Notes: generated by a model from the sequence alone, not told the origin. DNA of 64,000 bases from Streptomyces lavendofoliae (GCF_014649735.1 NZ_BMTP01000019.1:35275-99274), one strand, 5' to 3'; shown: positions 34,852-43,760, numbered from the stretch's first letter. Numbers and translations: made by a program.

Positions 34852-36738
34852 ATGCCGCTACTGCGTATGCCCGTGCACGAGCTCGTCGACCGCTGTCAAC
34901 ACGACACGCTGGCCGACGATCTGGCCGAGCGCCACCGGCAGGCGCGCCTGGGCCGGCTGGAGGACGGGGAGATACGGTCCTGGCGCAACAGCCTGCCCGC
35001 CCTGGCCCGCTTACTGGACGAAGCCGGACTCCAGCATGTTGAGGTGTTGATCGAGTACCAGCTGGCCCTGTCCAGCCTGCGCGCCGATGTAGTGCTGGCC
35101 GGCTGGCACCCCCGCACGTCCCAGCCGTCCTACGTCATTGTTGAGCTCAAGCAGTGGACCCACGCCCGGGCCCTGCCCGACACCGAGGATCTCTGCCTGC
35201 CAGGAGTCGGCAACAATAACCGCGCCTTCTTGCACCCGGTCGCCCAGGTACGGCGCTACTGCCAGTACCTGCAGGACTTCACCACCGTGCTGGACGCAGA
35301 ACCCGACGCGGTGGCCGGCGTGGCCTACCTCCACAACGCCGACACCAACGACGTGGCCGACCTGCTCGCCCTTGCACCCGACCACCACGGGCGCCTGTTC
35401 ACACACAGCACCCGCGATCAACTGATCACCCACCTGCAGACGCGCCTCTCACCCGCTCACGGCACCACAGCCGCCGACGAACTCGTCAACAGCCCCCTCG
35501 CACCCAGCCGCCCCCTGCTGCGCGCGACCGCGGAAGAGATCCTGCACGCAGACCGGTACGTCCTGCTCGACCAACAGCAGGTCGCCGTCTCCCTGGTCCG
35601 TCGCGCGGTGAAAAAGGCCCGCGAAGCGGACAGCAAAGAAGTCCTCATCGTCACCGGCGGCCCCGGCTCCGGCAAAAGCGTCATCGCCCTGCACCTGATG
35701 CGCCACCTCGCCCACGACCGCCACACAGTGGTCCACGCCACCGGATCCAAGTCCTTCACCCGCACCCTCCACCACGCCATCGGCACCTACAACCCCCGCA
35801 TCCGCAAGCTCTTCGGCTACTTCATGAACTTCGCCGACGCCCCCAAGAACGGACTGGACGCGCTGATCTGCGACGAGGCCCACCGCATCCGCGCCCACTC
35901 CGTCCGCCACCGCGGGGTACGCCAGATCGACGAACTCCTCGACGCCGCCCGCGTCCCTGTCTTCCTCCTGGACGACCACCAAGTCGTACGCCCCGGCGAG
36001 ATGGGCAGCCGCAAAGCGATCGACCAGGCCGCCGCCGCCCGAGGCCTGCGCCCACGCCACATCGACCTCAACGGCCAGTTCCGCAATGGCGGCAGCCGCG
36101 CCTACGAACAATGGGTACTGCGCCTGCTGCAGCTCACCGACGAGCCCGCCACCGAGTGGACCGACGAGCGGACCTTCCACGTCCGAGTGGTCGACTCCCC
36201 CCAGCAGATGGAAGACCTCCTACAGGCCAAGGAGGCGCAGCACCTCACCGCCCGCATCACGGCCGGCTTCTGCTGGCGATGGAGCGACCCGCGCCGAGGC
36301 CGTCTGGTCGACGACATCACGATCGGCTCCTGGCACAAGCCGTGGAACCTGCGCGGTGAGTCCCGCCTCGACGGCGTCCCCCCGTCCTGGCTGTGGGCCA
36401 CCGATCCCGACGGCTTCGGCCAGGTCGGCTGCATCTACACCGCCCAGGGCTTCGAGTACGACTGGAACGGCGTCATCCTCGGAGACGACCTCGTCTGGCG
36501 TCAGGACCGCTGGCTCCCCAACCCTCAAGCCAGCAAGGACCCCGCGCTCAGCAACACCGACCCCGCCACCTTCCTCCGCCTGGTCCGCAACACCTACAAA
36601 GTCCTCCTCACCCGTGGCATGTCCGGAACCCTCCTGTACTCCACCGACCCCGAAACACAGGCACGACTGCGCCAACTGGTCCCCGCACCGACTGCCGCAG
36701 AGCCCAATCCGCCTGCGCCGGTCCAGCAACCCACCTGA
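34852..36738 (+). CDS. DUF2075 helicase with N-terminal nuclease-like domain
   Basis: AGGAGG at 34841 favours the second of two adjacent ATGs (34852), giving 628 aa. Residues about 70-105 hold LRADVVLAGWHPRT and YVIVELKQW, a D...ExK nuclease-like site. The DUF2075 superfamily 1-type ATPase follows: Walker A VTGGPGSGKSVIALHL (near 270), ALICDEAHRIRAHS (Walker B, near 338), FLLDDHQVVRPGEMGS, QFRNGGSR, and GCIYTAQGFEYDWNGVIL with NTYKVLLTRGM at the end. All helicase motifs look intact. It probably unwinds and cuts nucleic acid. Linkage to DUF3883 suggests a defence pair. Confidence 0.8.
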   Translation: MPLLRMPVHELVDRCQHDTLADDLAERHRQARLGRLEDGEIRSWRNSLPALARLLDEAGLQHVEVLIEYQLALSSLRADVVLAGWHPRTSQPSYVIVELKQWTHARALPDTEDLCLPGVGNNNRAFLHPVAQVRRYCQYLQDFTTVLDAEPDAVAGVAYLHNADTNDVADLLALAPDHHGRLFTHSTRDQLITHLQTRLSPAHGTTAADELVNSPLAPSRPLLRATAEEILHADRYVLLDQQQVAVSLVRRAVKKAREADSKEVLIVTGGPGSGKSVIALHLMRHLAHDRHTVVHATGSKSFTRTLHHAIGTYNPRIRKLFGYFMNFADAPKNGLDALICDEAHRIRAHSVRHRGVRQIDELLDAARVPVFLLDDHQVVRPGEMGSRKAIDQAAAARGLRPRHIDLNGQFRNGGSRAYEQWVLRLLQLTDEPATEWTDERTFHVRVVDSPQQMEDLLQAKEAQHLTARITAGFCWRWSDPRRGRLVDDITIGSWHKPWNLRGESRLDGVPPSWLWATDPDGFGQVGCIYTAQGFEYDWNGVILGDDLVWRQDRWLPNPQASKDPALSNTDPATFLRLVRNTYKVLLTRGMSGTLLYSTDPETQARLRQLVPAPTAAEPNPPAPVQQPT

Positions 36739-36739
36739 A

Positions 36740-37002
36740 CCACAGCACCACCCGACATCACCACATACGCTGCAGACGCTGCGGCGGGGATCGCGCCCGC
36801 CACGATGCCCAAGGCGATATAGGACTGGCGCAAGGACCAGAACGGCTGACCGCCTGCGTTGTGCCTACCCAACAAGGACTCGGCTTGCCATCCCGCCTCG
36901 TATCCCGGCGCAATGAGGTAATCGTGTTCGGTGCTCCGGCTGGAGAAGGCGACCCAGGTCGTGCGCGTCCTCGGTGCGGCGGTCGATCTCCAGTAGCATC
37001 AC
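36740..37002 (-). pseudogene. frameshifted small membrane-protein fragment
   Basis: The minus strand reads MLLEIDRRTEDAHDLGRLLQ then, one frame over, EHDYLIAPGYEAGWQAESLL, PFWSLRQSYIALGIVAGAIP and AAASAAYVVMSGG, which contains a likely transmembrane helix. The 3' end runs into the helicase gene's tail. Bases 37003-37324 contain no other convincing gene. Confidence 0.35.
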
Positions 37003-37324
37003 CGGCACCCCGGCCCCGGCGCCCGCACCGCCAGGTCCGCCCGCTGGACGTAACCGTCCGCGAGCTGCCGATCGGGGGACTACGGCTGAGGCGGGAGCCG
37101 GGTGAGGCAAACCTGCGGCCCATTCAGTGGCCTACGCCCGTGGGAAGGGGTGCGGCCCATGGCCCCCGTCCTGTCGTGTGGGGCCACGGGCCGCGCCTCC
37201 TTCGTACCTTGCCGCTCGCGGTGGTGCGACTGCGGGCTCGCCTTGTGGCGGCGGGACGTCGCTCGTCCGGGTGGTACGGCGGCCGGCACCGAACCGGTGG
37301 CCCGTGTCGGCCGTCGGTTGGGGC

Positions 37325-37534
37325 ATGGACATCGACGAGCAGCACGTCGCCGAGCCGGGTCTTGCGGTCCTGGACGTCACCGCCGCTGACGAGGAGACGG
37401 TGCGGTCAGTGATGGAGGGTCTCCAGCAGCTGTGGGCAACGTCGGGGGTGACTGCGGTGTGGCGGGTGCCCGGTGAGGCCGGGGTCAGGGCCCGGGTGTA
37501 CGCCGACGTACGCCGCCACCCCGACCACGCCTGA
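37325..37534 (+). CDS. DUF6207 family protein
   Basis: This 69-aa protein (HVAEPGLAVLDVTAADEETV, LQQLWATSGVTAVWRVPGEA, GVRARVYADVRR) matches the small Streptomyces-specific DUF6207 family in length and sequence. The ATG at 37325 follows a short spacer after a GTTGGGG stretch. The function is unknown; the family occurs singly, often on accessory DNA. Confidence 0.75.
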   Translation: MDIDEQHVAEPGLAVLDVTAADEETVRSVMEGLQQLWATSGVTAVWRVPGEAGVRARVYADVRRHPDHA

Positions 37535-37676
37535 AGACGCGCGTAACCGGCGCAGCGGCCGCGGTACGACCGGCCCGGGCGCCGGAACGTTCTTCCGGTG
37601 AATCTCCCGGCCCGCGCGAGTGATACGCCCGCAAAGAGCGACCCGGCGTACGGCCAAAGCCGCTACACCAAGCTGC

Positions 37677-38456
37677 GTGATCACTCCTCTTCTTCGCACC
37701 GCCAGCACGGTGGCCGCGCTCACCGTCCTGCCCCTGACGACCGTCCCGGCCGCCGCGGCCGCGCCGGCCCCCGCGCCCCGCGCGGCCGCGGCCGCGCCGG
37801 CCCCCGCGCCCCGCGCGGCCGCGGCCGCGCCGGCCCCCGCGCCCCGCGCGGCCGCGGCCGCGCCGGCCCCCGCGCCCCGCGCGGCCGTGGCCGTGCCGCT
37901 GGGCCAGGCCATCGCCTCCCTGCCGCGCGCCGCCGAGTCCCGCGACGGCTACACCCGCAGCAGCTTCAAGCACTGGGTCGACGCCGACCGTGACGGGTGC
38001 AACACCCGCGCCGAAGTCCTCATCGCCGAGGCGATCGAGCCGCCCACCATCGGCGCCCGGTGCGCGCTCACCGGTGGCGTGTGGTGGTCCATGTACGACG
38101 AGCAGCGCGTGACCGCGGCGTCCGGGCTGGACGTCGACCACATGGTCCCGCTCGCCGAAGCCTGGGACTCGGGGGCCAGCGGCTGGACGGCGACGCGGCG
38201 ACAGGCATACGCCAACGACCTGGACGCCGAGCGCTCCCTGATCGCCGTCACCGCCAAGACGAACCGGTCGAAGGCGGATCAGGACCCGGCCGAATGGATG
38301 CCGCCGGCGACCGCCCAGCACTGCGCGTACGTCGCCGACTGGACCGCGACCAAGGCACGATGGCAGCTCACCGTCGACGACGCCGAGCGCCAGGTGCTGG
38401 TCACCGAGGCGGCGCGCTGTCCGGGGGTGACAGTGGCGTACGAGCCGGTACCGTAA
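37677..38456 (+). CDS. secreted HNH-family endonuclease with Ala-Pro repeat linker
   Basis: Choosing the GTG at 37677 gives 259 aa and a proper signal peptide (ITPLLRTASTVAALTVLPLT), matching the start of the paralogue at 11391-12077. The frame is open from GTG 37620. After the signal peptide comes a linker of four AAAAPAPAPRA units. The HNH core follows (YTRSSFKHW, DGCNTRAEVLIAEA, LDVDHMVPLAEAWDSGAS, AYANDLDAERSLIAVTAKTN and KADQDPAEWMPP). It is probably an extracellular nuclease. Confidence 0.8.
   Translation: MITPLLRTASTVAALTVLPLTTVPAAAAAPAPAPRAAAAAPAPAPRAAAAAPAPAPRAAAAAPAPAPRAAVAVPLGQAIASLPRAAESRDGYTRSSFKHWVDADRDGCNTRAEVLIAEAIEPPTIGARCALTGGVWWSMYDEQRVTAASGLDVDHMVPLAEAWDSGASGWTATRRQAYANDLDAERSLIAVTAKTNRSKADQDPAEWMPPATAQHCAYVADWTATKARWQLTVDDAERQVLVTEAARCPGVTVAYEPVP
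37752..37885 (+). repeat. four tandem 33-bp repeats inside the HNH gene
   Basis: The unit around GCCGCGCCGGCCCCCGCGCC is repeated four times with a 33-bp period and almost no change, encoding AAAAPAPAPRA. Near identity at DNA level points to recent slippage expansion. Confidence 0.8.
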
Positions 38457-38470
38457 CCGGCTGGCGGGAT

Positions 38471-38541
38471 CACCACCCGGTGAGCGCCTTGTCAGCCCCG
38501 CCATCGTGCCCTCGCCTCCGCGCTCTGGAGCGAGGGCACCG
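38471..38541 (+). ncRNA. conserved hairpin element, copy B
   Basis: CACCACCC, GCCTTGTCA and a perfect 10-bp stem at 38506-38539 (GTGCCCTCGC, loop CTCCGCGCTCTGGA, GCGAGGGCAC) match copy A at 22456-22530. It lies between the HNH gene and ku, 83 bases before the ku start. Confidence 0.45.
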
Positions 38542-38623
38542 GGTCCTCCACGCCCACATGCCGTCCCACCTGCACCGTCATACCCTGGTGGTCCACCCCA
38601 GGGGGGAGCCTGGGAGGTATCTG

Positions 38624-39529
38624 ATGCGGCCGGTCTGGAGTGGCGCGATCAGCTTCGGGCTGGTCACGATCCCTATCAAGATCATTTCCGCGACGGAGGA
38701 CCACTCCATCTCCTTCCGCCAGATCCATCTCAAGGACGGCGGCCGGGTCCGCTACCGCAAGACCTGCGAGCTGGACGGCAAGGAACTGTCCCAGGACGAG
38801 ATCGGCAAGGGCTACGAGCTGAGCAAGGACACCTTGATCGCGGTCACGGACGAGGACCTTCAGAACATGCCGCTGCCGACCGCGAAGGCGATCGAGATCG
38901 TCGCGTTCGTACCGGCCGAGTCGATCGACCCGGTCCGCCTGTCCGACACCAGCTACTTCATGAGCCCCGACGGACAGGTCGCCTCCAAGCCCTACAAGCT
39001 CCTCCAGCAGGCCCTGGCACGCGCCAGCAAGGTCGCCGTCGCCAAGTTCGCGTGGCACGGCAGGGAACGTCTGGGGCTGCTGCGGGTGAAGGACGGCGTG
39101 ATCATCCTGCACTCGATGCGCTGGCCGGACGAGGTCCGCGACCCCTCCGAGCTCGCCCCGCAGCCGGTCGAGATCGGCGACAGCGAGGTCGACGGCGCGG
39201 TCGCCCTCATCGAGGCCATGGCAACCGAGGACCTGACCGGCTTCCACGACGAGTACCACACCGCCCTGGAGGAGGTCATCCACGCCAAGGCGGAGGGCCA
39301 CCGCGTCGAGCGCCCCGAGGCCGAGGAGGAGCCGGCCGGGCAGGTGGTGGACCTGATGGCCGCCCTGAACGCGTCCGTCGAACAGGCCCGGGCCTCACGC
39401 GGGGAGAGCGACGAGGACGCCACCGTCCACCAGATGCCGAAGCCGAAGAAGGCCGCCAAGAAGGCGACGGCGGCCAAGAAGACCACCGCGAAGAAGGCCC
39501 CCGCCCGCAAGCCCCGCAAGGCCGGCTGA
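38624..39529 (+). CDS. ku: Ku protein of non-homologous end joining
   Basis: The ATG at 38624 with GGGAGG upstream gives 301 aa. The Ku core is complete: RPVWSGAISFGLVTIPIKII at the N-terminus, FRQIHLKDGGRVRYRKTCEL, ELSKDTLIAVTDEDLQNMPL and GRERLGLLRVKDGVIILHSM. A Lys/Ala-rich tail (KKAAKKATAAKKTTAKKAPA) follows, typical of actinobacterial Ku. Ku dimers bind double-strand ends and recruit LigD. No ligD is in the window, so it may use a host ligase. Streptomyces often carry several ku copies. Confidence 0.92.
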   Translation: MRPVWSGAISFGLVTIPIKIISATEDHSISFRQIHLKDGGRVRYRKTCELDGKELSQDEIGKGYELSKDTLIAVTDEDLQNMPLPTAKAIEIVAFVPAESIDPVRLSDTSYFMSPDGQVASKPYKLLQQALARASKVAVAKFAWHGRERLGLLRVKDGVIILHSMRWPDEVRDPSELAPQPVEIGDSEVDGAVALIEAMATEDLTGFHDEYHTALEEVIHAKAEGHRVERPEAEEEPAGQVVDLMAALNASVEQARASRGESDEDATVHQMPKPKKAAKKATAAKKTTAKKAPARKPRKAG

Positions 39530-39562
39530 ACCCCTGCGGCGGTCACCACCGGGCGGGGCGGC

Positions 39563-39955
39563 TCACCCCGCGTCGAGGATGCCGAGCTCGGTGCCCGGCC
39601 GGCAGATCCCGCACGCCGGGATCTGCTCGCTCAACGCGCGCCGGGCATCCGCCTCACCGATCGGCATGCCCTTCTTCCCCAGCACACAGCCGTTGACGTG
39701 CAACTTCACGGGAGCACGGTGCTCGTCGACACCGCGCTGCATCCGGTACCGGACATCAGGCGGCTCCACCCGGGAGCCGGACGCCGCCTGCTCCATTTCG
39801 ACCTCCAGAATCCGGCGCCGCACCCGGTCCAGTGACAGCACCAGCCACGTCTCCAGGGTACGAAGACGGGACAGATCGGGCGGCAAATCCTCGTACACAG
39901 GTTCGATTCTATGGGGTCGGGTACCCTTTGCACGTTCGGGCCTCCCCGCCGACAA
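39563..39955 (-). CDS. DUF6233 family protein
   Basis: This 130-aa protein has the DUF6233 features DLPPDLSRLRTLETWLVLSL followed by DRVRRRILEVE, and a C-terminal half that begins VRYRMQRGVDEHRAPVKLHV and has cysteines in NGCVLGKK and CGICRPGTELGIL. Such proteins are common on Streptomyces accessory DNA and have no known function. The gene converges on ku. Confidence 0.7.
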   Translation of the reverse strand: MSAGRPERAKGTRPHRIEPVYEDLPPDLSRLRTLETWLVLSLDRVRRRILEVEMEQAASGSRVEPPDVRYRMQRGVDEHRAPVKLHVNGCVLGKKGMPIGEADARRALSEQIPACGICRPGTELGILDAG

Positions 39956-40041
39956 ACAGGGAGGCCCCCCTCGGACGCGTCCGGGCTAGAGCTGCGTCGG
40001 CCTCACGGTTCCGCGGCGCCCTAGGGTGCCGGCGCTGCTAG

Positions 40042-40960
40042 GCAGTGTCTGACAAATGATCACGAGCTGGTTTCGCGGAGCCAGAGGATCAGCGAGGCCA
40101 GAACGACTCCGGCACGATAGCGGTCGGCGAGCTTGTCGAATCTGGTCGCGATTGCGCGGAACTGCTTGAGGCGTGCGAAGCATCGTTCGACCACGTTGCG
40201 CTCGCGGTAGACCTCCTCGTCGAAGGCGGCCGGCCGGCCGCCGAGGCGCCCTCGGCGTCGGCGGTTGGCTGCTTGGTCGCGGCGCTCGGGGATCGTGACG
40301 GCGATGCCGCGGCGCCGCAGCAGGTGCCGGATCGCCCGGCTGGAGTATGCCTTGTCGCCCAGGACTCGGGTCGGTGTCCTGCGCGGGCGGCCGGTGCCGA
40401 CTCTCGGAACGCGGATCCCGTCGAGGACCTGGCCGAAGGTGGTGGCGTCATTGACGTTGCCGGGCGTGAGCACGATGGACAGGGGCAGGCCCCGGCCGTC
40501 GACGGCGAGGTGGACCTTGGTGGTCAGCCCGCCTCGGGACCGGCCGAGGGCCTGGCGCGTCTGCGAGCGGCCCGGATCTTCCAGTTCGTCCCTGTCTGCG
40601 GCCCCTTTTTGCGCGCGCCGGCGGCGTGCTGGTGAGCACGGTTGACCGTGGAGTCGACGGCGACGGTCCACTCCACCCGGCCCGCCGCGTCGTCGCAGAC
40701 CTGGACGTGTTCCAGCAGCTTCGCCCAGGTCCCGTCCGCTTCCCAGCGGGCGAACCGCTCATAGACGGTCTGCCAGGGTCCGTACCGCTCGGGCAGATCG
40801 CGCCACGGAGCCCCGGTCCGCAGCCGCCACAGCACCCCGTTGACCACCTGCCGGTGATCACGCCACGGACGACCACGCCCATCCACCCGCGGCAACAGGG
40901 GCTCTATTCGCTCCCACGCCGCTTCCGTCAACTCGCCTCGACCTGCCACATGATCAATGA
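40042..40960 (-). mobile_element. IS5-family element, two-frame transposase, right end lost
   Basis: Frame 1 (40949-40524) encodes LTEAAWERIEPLLPRVDGRG, GVLWRLRTGAPWRDLPERYG and WTVAVDSTVNRAHQHAAGAR. Frame 2 (to 40060) continues QALGRSRGGLTTKVHLAVDG, VLGDKAYSSRAIRHLLRRRG and ERNVVERCFARLKQFRAIAT, covering the DDE core. A frameshift between them, near a run around 40600, is the normal expression mode for many IS5-type elements. The left end GCAGTGTCTGACAAATGATC at 40042 follows a CTAG target. No matching right end is found near 40960, so it is probably truncated there. Confidence 0.8.
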
Positions 40961-41315
40961 TCCGAGTGCTCAGGCTCGGGCTCTCGCGCGGGGTCCGTCA
41001 TGAAACGGCTCAGCCGGTAGGTGGTCGGCAGCCCCAGGCGCCCACACAGCGTGTCGATCCGGATCATCGACCCGTCAACTCCTGCCTCCCGAAGACGGCG
41101 CAACCGCGTACGCATCTCCGCCTGGTCCCGAGTCTCAACGACGACTTCCCACTGTCCCGCGTCCGGCGCGGTGCGAGCAGCAACCCGCTGCCGTGCGTCC
41201 TCTTGCCGCCGCCTTCTCTTCCCCTGTCCTGGCACCTGCCCAGAATTGCTGGCTGGCGTCAGGGCGGCAAGGCAATTGGACCGAGCGCACTTCCCGCTCT
41301 CGCTGGTCAGGAAGA
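40954..41315 (-). pseudogene. C-terminal piece of an unknown gene joined to a CRISPR relic
   Basis: The minus-strand frame that leaves the CRISPR relic reads on through APDAGQWEVVVETRDQAEMR, TRLRRLREAGVDGSMIRIDT and CGRLGLPTTYRLSRFMTDPA to a stop at 40954. This part looks like a genuine protein C-terminus that has been fused to unrelated upstream sequence. The family was not recognised. Confidence 0.4.
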
Positions 41316-41396
41316 CTGCTCCCCGCGCATGCGGGAATGGACCCGACGTGGACCGGCGCCTCCTGCCCTGCTCCCCGTGCACGCGGCGGCTCCACG
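41316..41396 (-). CRISPR. second CRISPR relic, two degenerate repeats
   Basis: On the minus strand one near-perfect repeat (GGGTCCATTCCCGCATGCGC... at 41344-41316) and one degenerate repeat (41396-41368) flank a 23-nt spacer (41345-41367). The sequence after the last repeat (TCTTCCTGACCAG) resembles that after the relic at 23649 (ATTCCTGACTAG). Confidence 0.5.
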
Positions 41397-41404
41397 CGAA
41401 CACG

Positions 41405-41580
41405 CGTGCAGGGATGGGCTCTTTACCCAGCGCGTGGTGGGCGGCCCGGAGCGCCTTCTCGGCATTCAGGAGGGCACGCAGCGCCGTCGACACCCCTTCC
41501 GCGGGGTCGGTGCCGTCGGCCATGCGGATCTGCTGCTCCTCCTCCAGCTGTTGAAGCCCGCGGAGGGCGCTGCCTGCCGT
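41405..41580 (-). pseudogene. small helical gene fragment, CRISPR-adjacent copy 2
   Basis: The minus strand reads LRGLQQLEEEQQIRMADGTD, EGVSTALRALLNAEKALRAA and HHALGKEPIPARVF, homologous to 23400-23580. Both copies abut CRISPR-type repeats at the same residue, so the junction is an inherited or duplicated feature. Confidence 0.5.
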
Positions 41581-42474
41581 TTACCGGCCGTTGGACCGGA
41601 GGGTCGCCACGGCGGAGACGGTGACGTAGCCGCGCCATTCGAGCGTTGCGGCTTCGGAGTAGCTGGTGAAGTCCACGGCCCATCCGCCGTCGGCTTGCTG
41701 TCCGGCCTCCAGACGGTCCAGGTCATGGGCGACGGCGTCGTCGTCTACCAGGGCACGGACCGGGCGGCCGGGTTCCGGCGCGAAGTCGAGGAGGTGCAGG
41801 GTCTCACCTTCGGCGCCTCCCACGACGGGAACGGCGCCGTCGGCGGGCACGTACCGGTGGAGGCGCCGAAGGAGTTCGGGAGCCTCGGGGTGGGTGTCAG
41901 CGGTCGCGTCGAGGAACTGGAGGGCGAACGACAGGACGTAGGCGAACGGAGCCTCGTCCATCTGGTCGATTGCATCGAAGCAGTAGCGGGTCACCCGTGC
42001 CAGCCAGGGATGCTCCCTCGCCCGGTCATCGGACCGGGCGACGCGATGAGCCTGAGCGGCGACCCCGGCGGTGATCTGCAACGACGACGCTTCAGAATCG
42101 GTCTCGACCCAGAACGGCGCGCAGGCCACTGGGTTCGCGACCGGCAGCGCGAAGGGCAGGCCCCCGTCGGGCAGGGTCACCGAGTCGAGCCAGTCGAAGA
42201 GCCTGACCATCGCGGGGGCCGCCCCGGGGCCGGCGTCACCGATCGCTTCCAACGCGTGCAGGGCCCCGGCCGGCTGACTCTCGGGCGCGCGCAGGTCGGG
42301 TTCGATGCCCCAACCGTACCCGCCGCCGCGGTTGCGGTAGCCCTCCACCGCGGCGAGCACCGCCTCTTGGTTCGCAGGATTCGCCTCTCCGGTGAGCAGT
42401 GCGAAGCGACGTCGGTCCAGGACACGTCCGTAAGCTGCCAGGAACGAAGCCGCCCGGCCAGTATCGATACTCAT
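41581..42474 (-). CDS. terpenoid-cyclase/prenyltransferase-like toroid protein
   Basis: The ATG at 42474 gives 297 aa (GTG at 42483 is also possible). Recurrent segments (GYRNRGGGYGWGIEPDLRAP, DSVTLPDGGLPFAL, EAGQQADGGWAVDFTSYSEA) have the GGxxG/DGGW spacing of alpha/alpha-toroid terpene cyclase and prenyltransferase folds. It also has helices that match such folds (ATLEWRGYVTVSAVATLRSN). No DxDD cyclase motif is visible, so catalysis is doubtful. The divergent AraC-type gene does not obviously control it. Confidence 0.55.
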   Translation of the reverse strand: MSIDTGRAASFLAAYGRVLDRRRFALLTGEANPANQEAVLAAVEGYRNRGGGYGWGIEPDLRAPESQPAGALHALEAIGDAGPGAAPAMVRLFDWLDSVTLPDGGLPFALPVANPVACAPFWVETDSEASSLQITAGVAAQAHRVARSDDRAREHPWLARVTRYCFDAIDQMDEAPFAYVLSFALQFLDATADTHPEAPELLRRLHRYVPADGAVPVVGGAEGETLHLLDFAPEPGRPVRALVDDDAVAHDLDRLEAGQQADGGWAVDFTSYSEAATLEWRGYVTVSAVATLRSNGR

Positions 42475-42570
42475 GCGTCCCACGCTGTCACGCGCACGGC
42501 GTGATGGTCTTGGACGAATCGGCCAGCCGGACTGCCACTTGTGGTAACTCGGCCGCGCAGTCGGCCATGG

Positions 42571-43260
42571 TCAGGCCACAAGTTGACCAGGCGTGGCTCC
42601 GGCCAGACGCCGGGCGTCGCGGTTCAGATGGGACTGATCGACGTAACCGGCCATCGCGGATGCCTCGCCGAGCGGCCTACCAGACCGGGCGAGATGAAGC
42701 GCGTACTGGAGACGGTGGATCGACGCGAGCGTCTTTGGGCCGTAACCGAACACCATGTCGCAGACACGACGCAAACTTCGCTCCGAAAGGCCGTGCAGGT
42801 CTGCGATGTCGGACACGCTCAGACCGGCTCTTGCGGCACGGTCCAACGACGCCGCACGACGCAGGGCAGAACGTGCGGGCGCCGCCTGCTCCCAGAGCGT
42901 GACGAACAGGTGCTCCAGCGCGGCGGCCGGATCGGTGTGGGCGGTGTCGATGACCCTGGCCGGCACCGCGATCAGCTCGCTCAATTCGAAGCGCTGGTCG
43001 ATCAGCTCGCGCGCAGGTACGCCCAGCAACGCATAGGCCGTGCCCGGTGCCAGCCTCAGGCCCCAAGTCACCCCGCCGCTCTCCGATGAGGAGATCATCA
43101 CGGTGGTGTCGGCACCGGCGAACAGGAAGCGGTTTTCGGACCACATGAGATCCATGGCTCCGTCGGGCAAGATACGCATGTCACCGGGGTCGGCCTCGAC
43201 CCGCCACAGCATCGCTCCGGTACGAAAACCACGCCTTGCCCTGTAGCTGCTCGTGCTCAT
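42571..43260 (-). CDS. AraC-family transcriptional regulator
   Basis: The ATG at 43260 gives 229 aa. The C-terminal third carries the two AraC helix-turn-helices: LSVSDIADLHGLSERSLRRV and PLGEASAMAGYVDQSHLNRD, ending in GATPGQLVA. The N-terminal sensor (MRILPDGAMDLMWSENRFLF, SSSESGGVTWGLRLAPGTAY) resembles the DUF6597-type cupin found in this subfamily. It is 97 bases upstream of and co-oriented with the toroid gene, so they may form an operon. Effector unknown. Confidence 0.8.
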   Translation of the reverse strand: MSTSSYRARRGFRTGAMLWRVEADPGDMRILPDGAMDLMWSENRFLFAGADTTVMISSSESGGVTWGLRLAPGTAYALLGVPARELIDQRFELSELIAVPARVIDTAHTDPAAALEHLFVTLWEQAAPARSALRRAASLDRAARAGLSVSDIADLHGLSERSLRRVCDMVFGYGPKTLASIHRLQYALHLARSGRPLGEASAMAGYVDQSHLNRDARRLAGATPGQLVA

Positions 43261-43760
43261 CGCCTCCCGTCGAATTGTCAGGATTCTACGCCGCAGGGGC
43301 TGTGCACATCGCGGCTGCGCTGGCCACACACCCTGTCGGCAAACGAAGGCACCCTCAAGTGATTAACGCACCACCCACGGATGATCATGTGATCGTGGAG
43401 GCACACGTCGCGCCGATCGGGTCGACGGATGAGGGCCGCGTCCGGCACCTGACCGTCGCCCAAGCCGCCCCACTTCGCCGCTCGCCTCTTCGAACCCAGG
43501 AGGCCTGCGCCAGCAACCAGCAGCTCCAGCAGATCGTGGCCGAAGGACTCAAGGAGATGTGCTTCCAGGACGGCGGCCGTCGCGCCGGCAGCCTGGAGGA
43601 GGTCCGCTTCACGGACCTCTAGCATCTGGAGTTCGACCTGTAGCAGCCGTCCCCGAACAGCCCGCGATGCCCCGATGCGACTGAGCGCTTCAGTTGGCCA
43701 GTGAGCGTTCGAGTTGGCCGACTGAGCGTCATTGTGCGGGCGGATCGGCCACGCCGCCGG
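43261..43760. other. gap with a possible degraded frame
   Basis: Plus-strand bases 43360-43622 read VIVEAHVAPIGSTDEGRVRH and QQLQQIVAEGLKEMCFQDGG with EEVRFTDL, then TAG, HLEFDL and another TAG. This could be a decayed gene with two amber codons, or chance. Nothing else was recognised. Confidence 0.25.

Noticed and set aside
37620..37676. Start of the second HNH gene at GTG 37620
   Set aside because: It would place about 19 basic residues before the signal peptide; the GTG at 37677 matches the paralogue's start.
40570..40640. Frame break in the IS5 transposase taken as a mutation
   Set aside because: Many IS5-family transposases are expressed by programmed frameshifting between two frames, so I do not call it damage.
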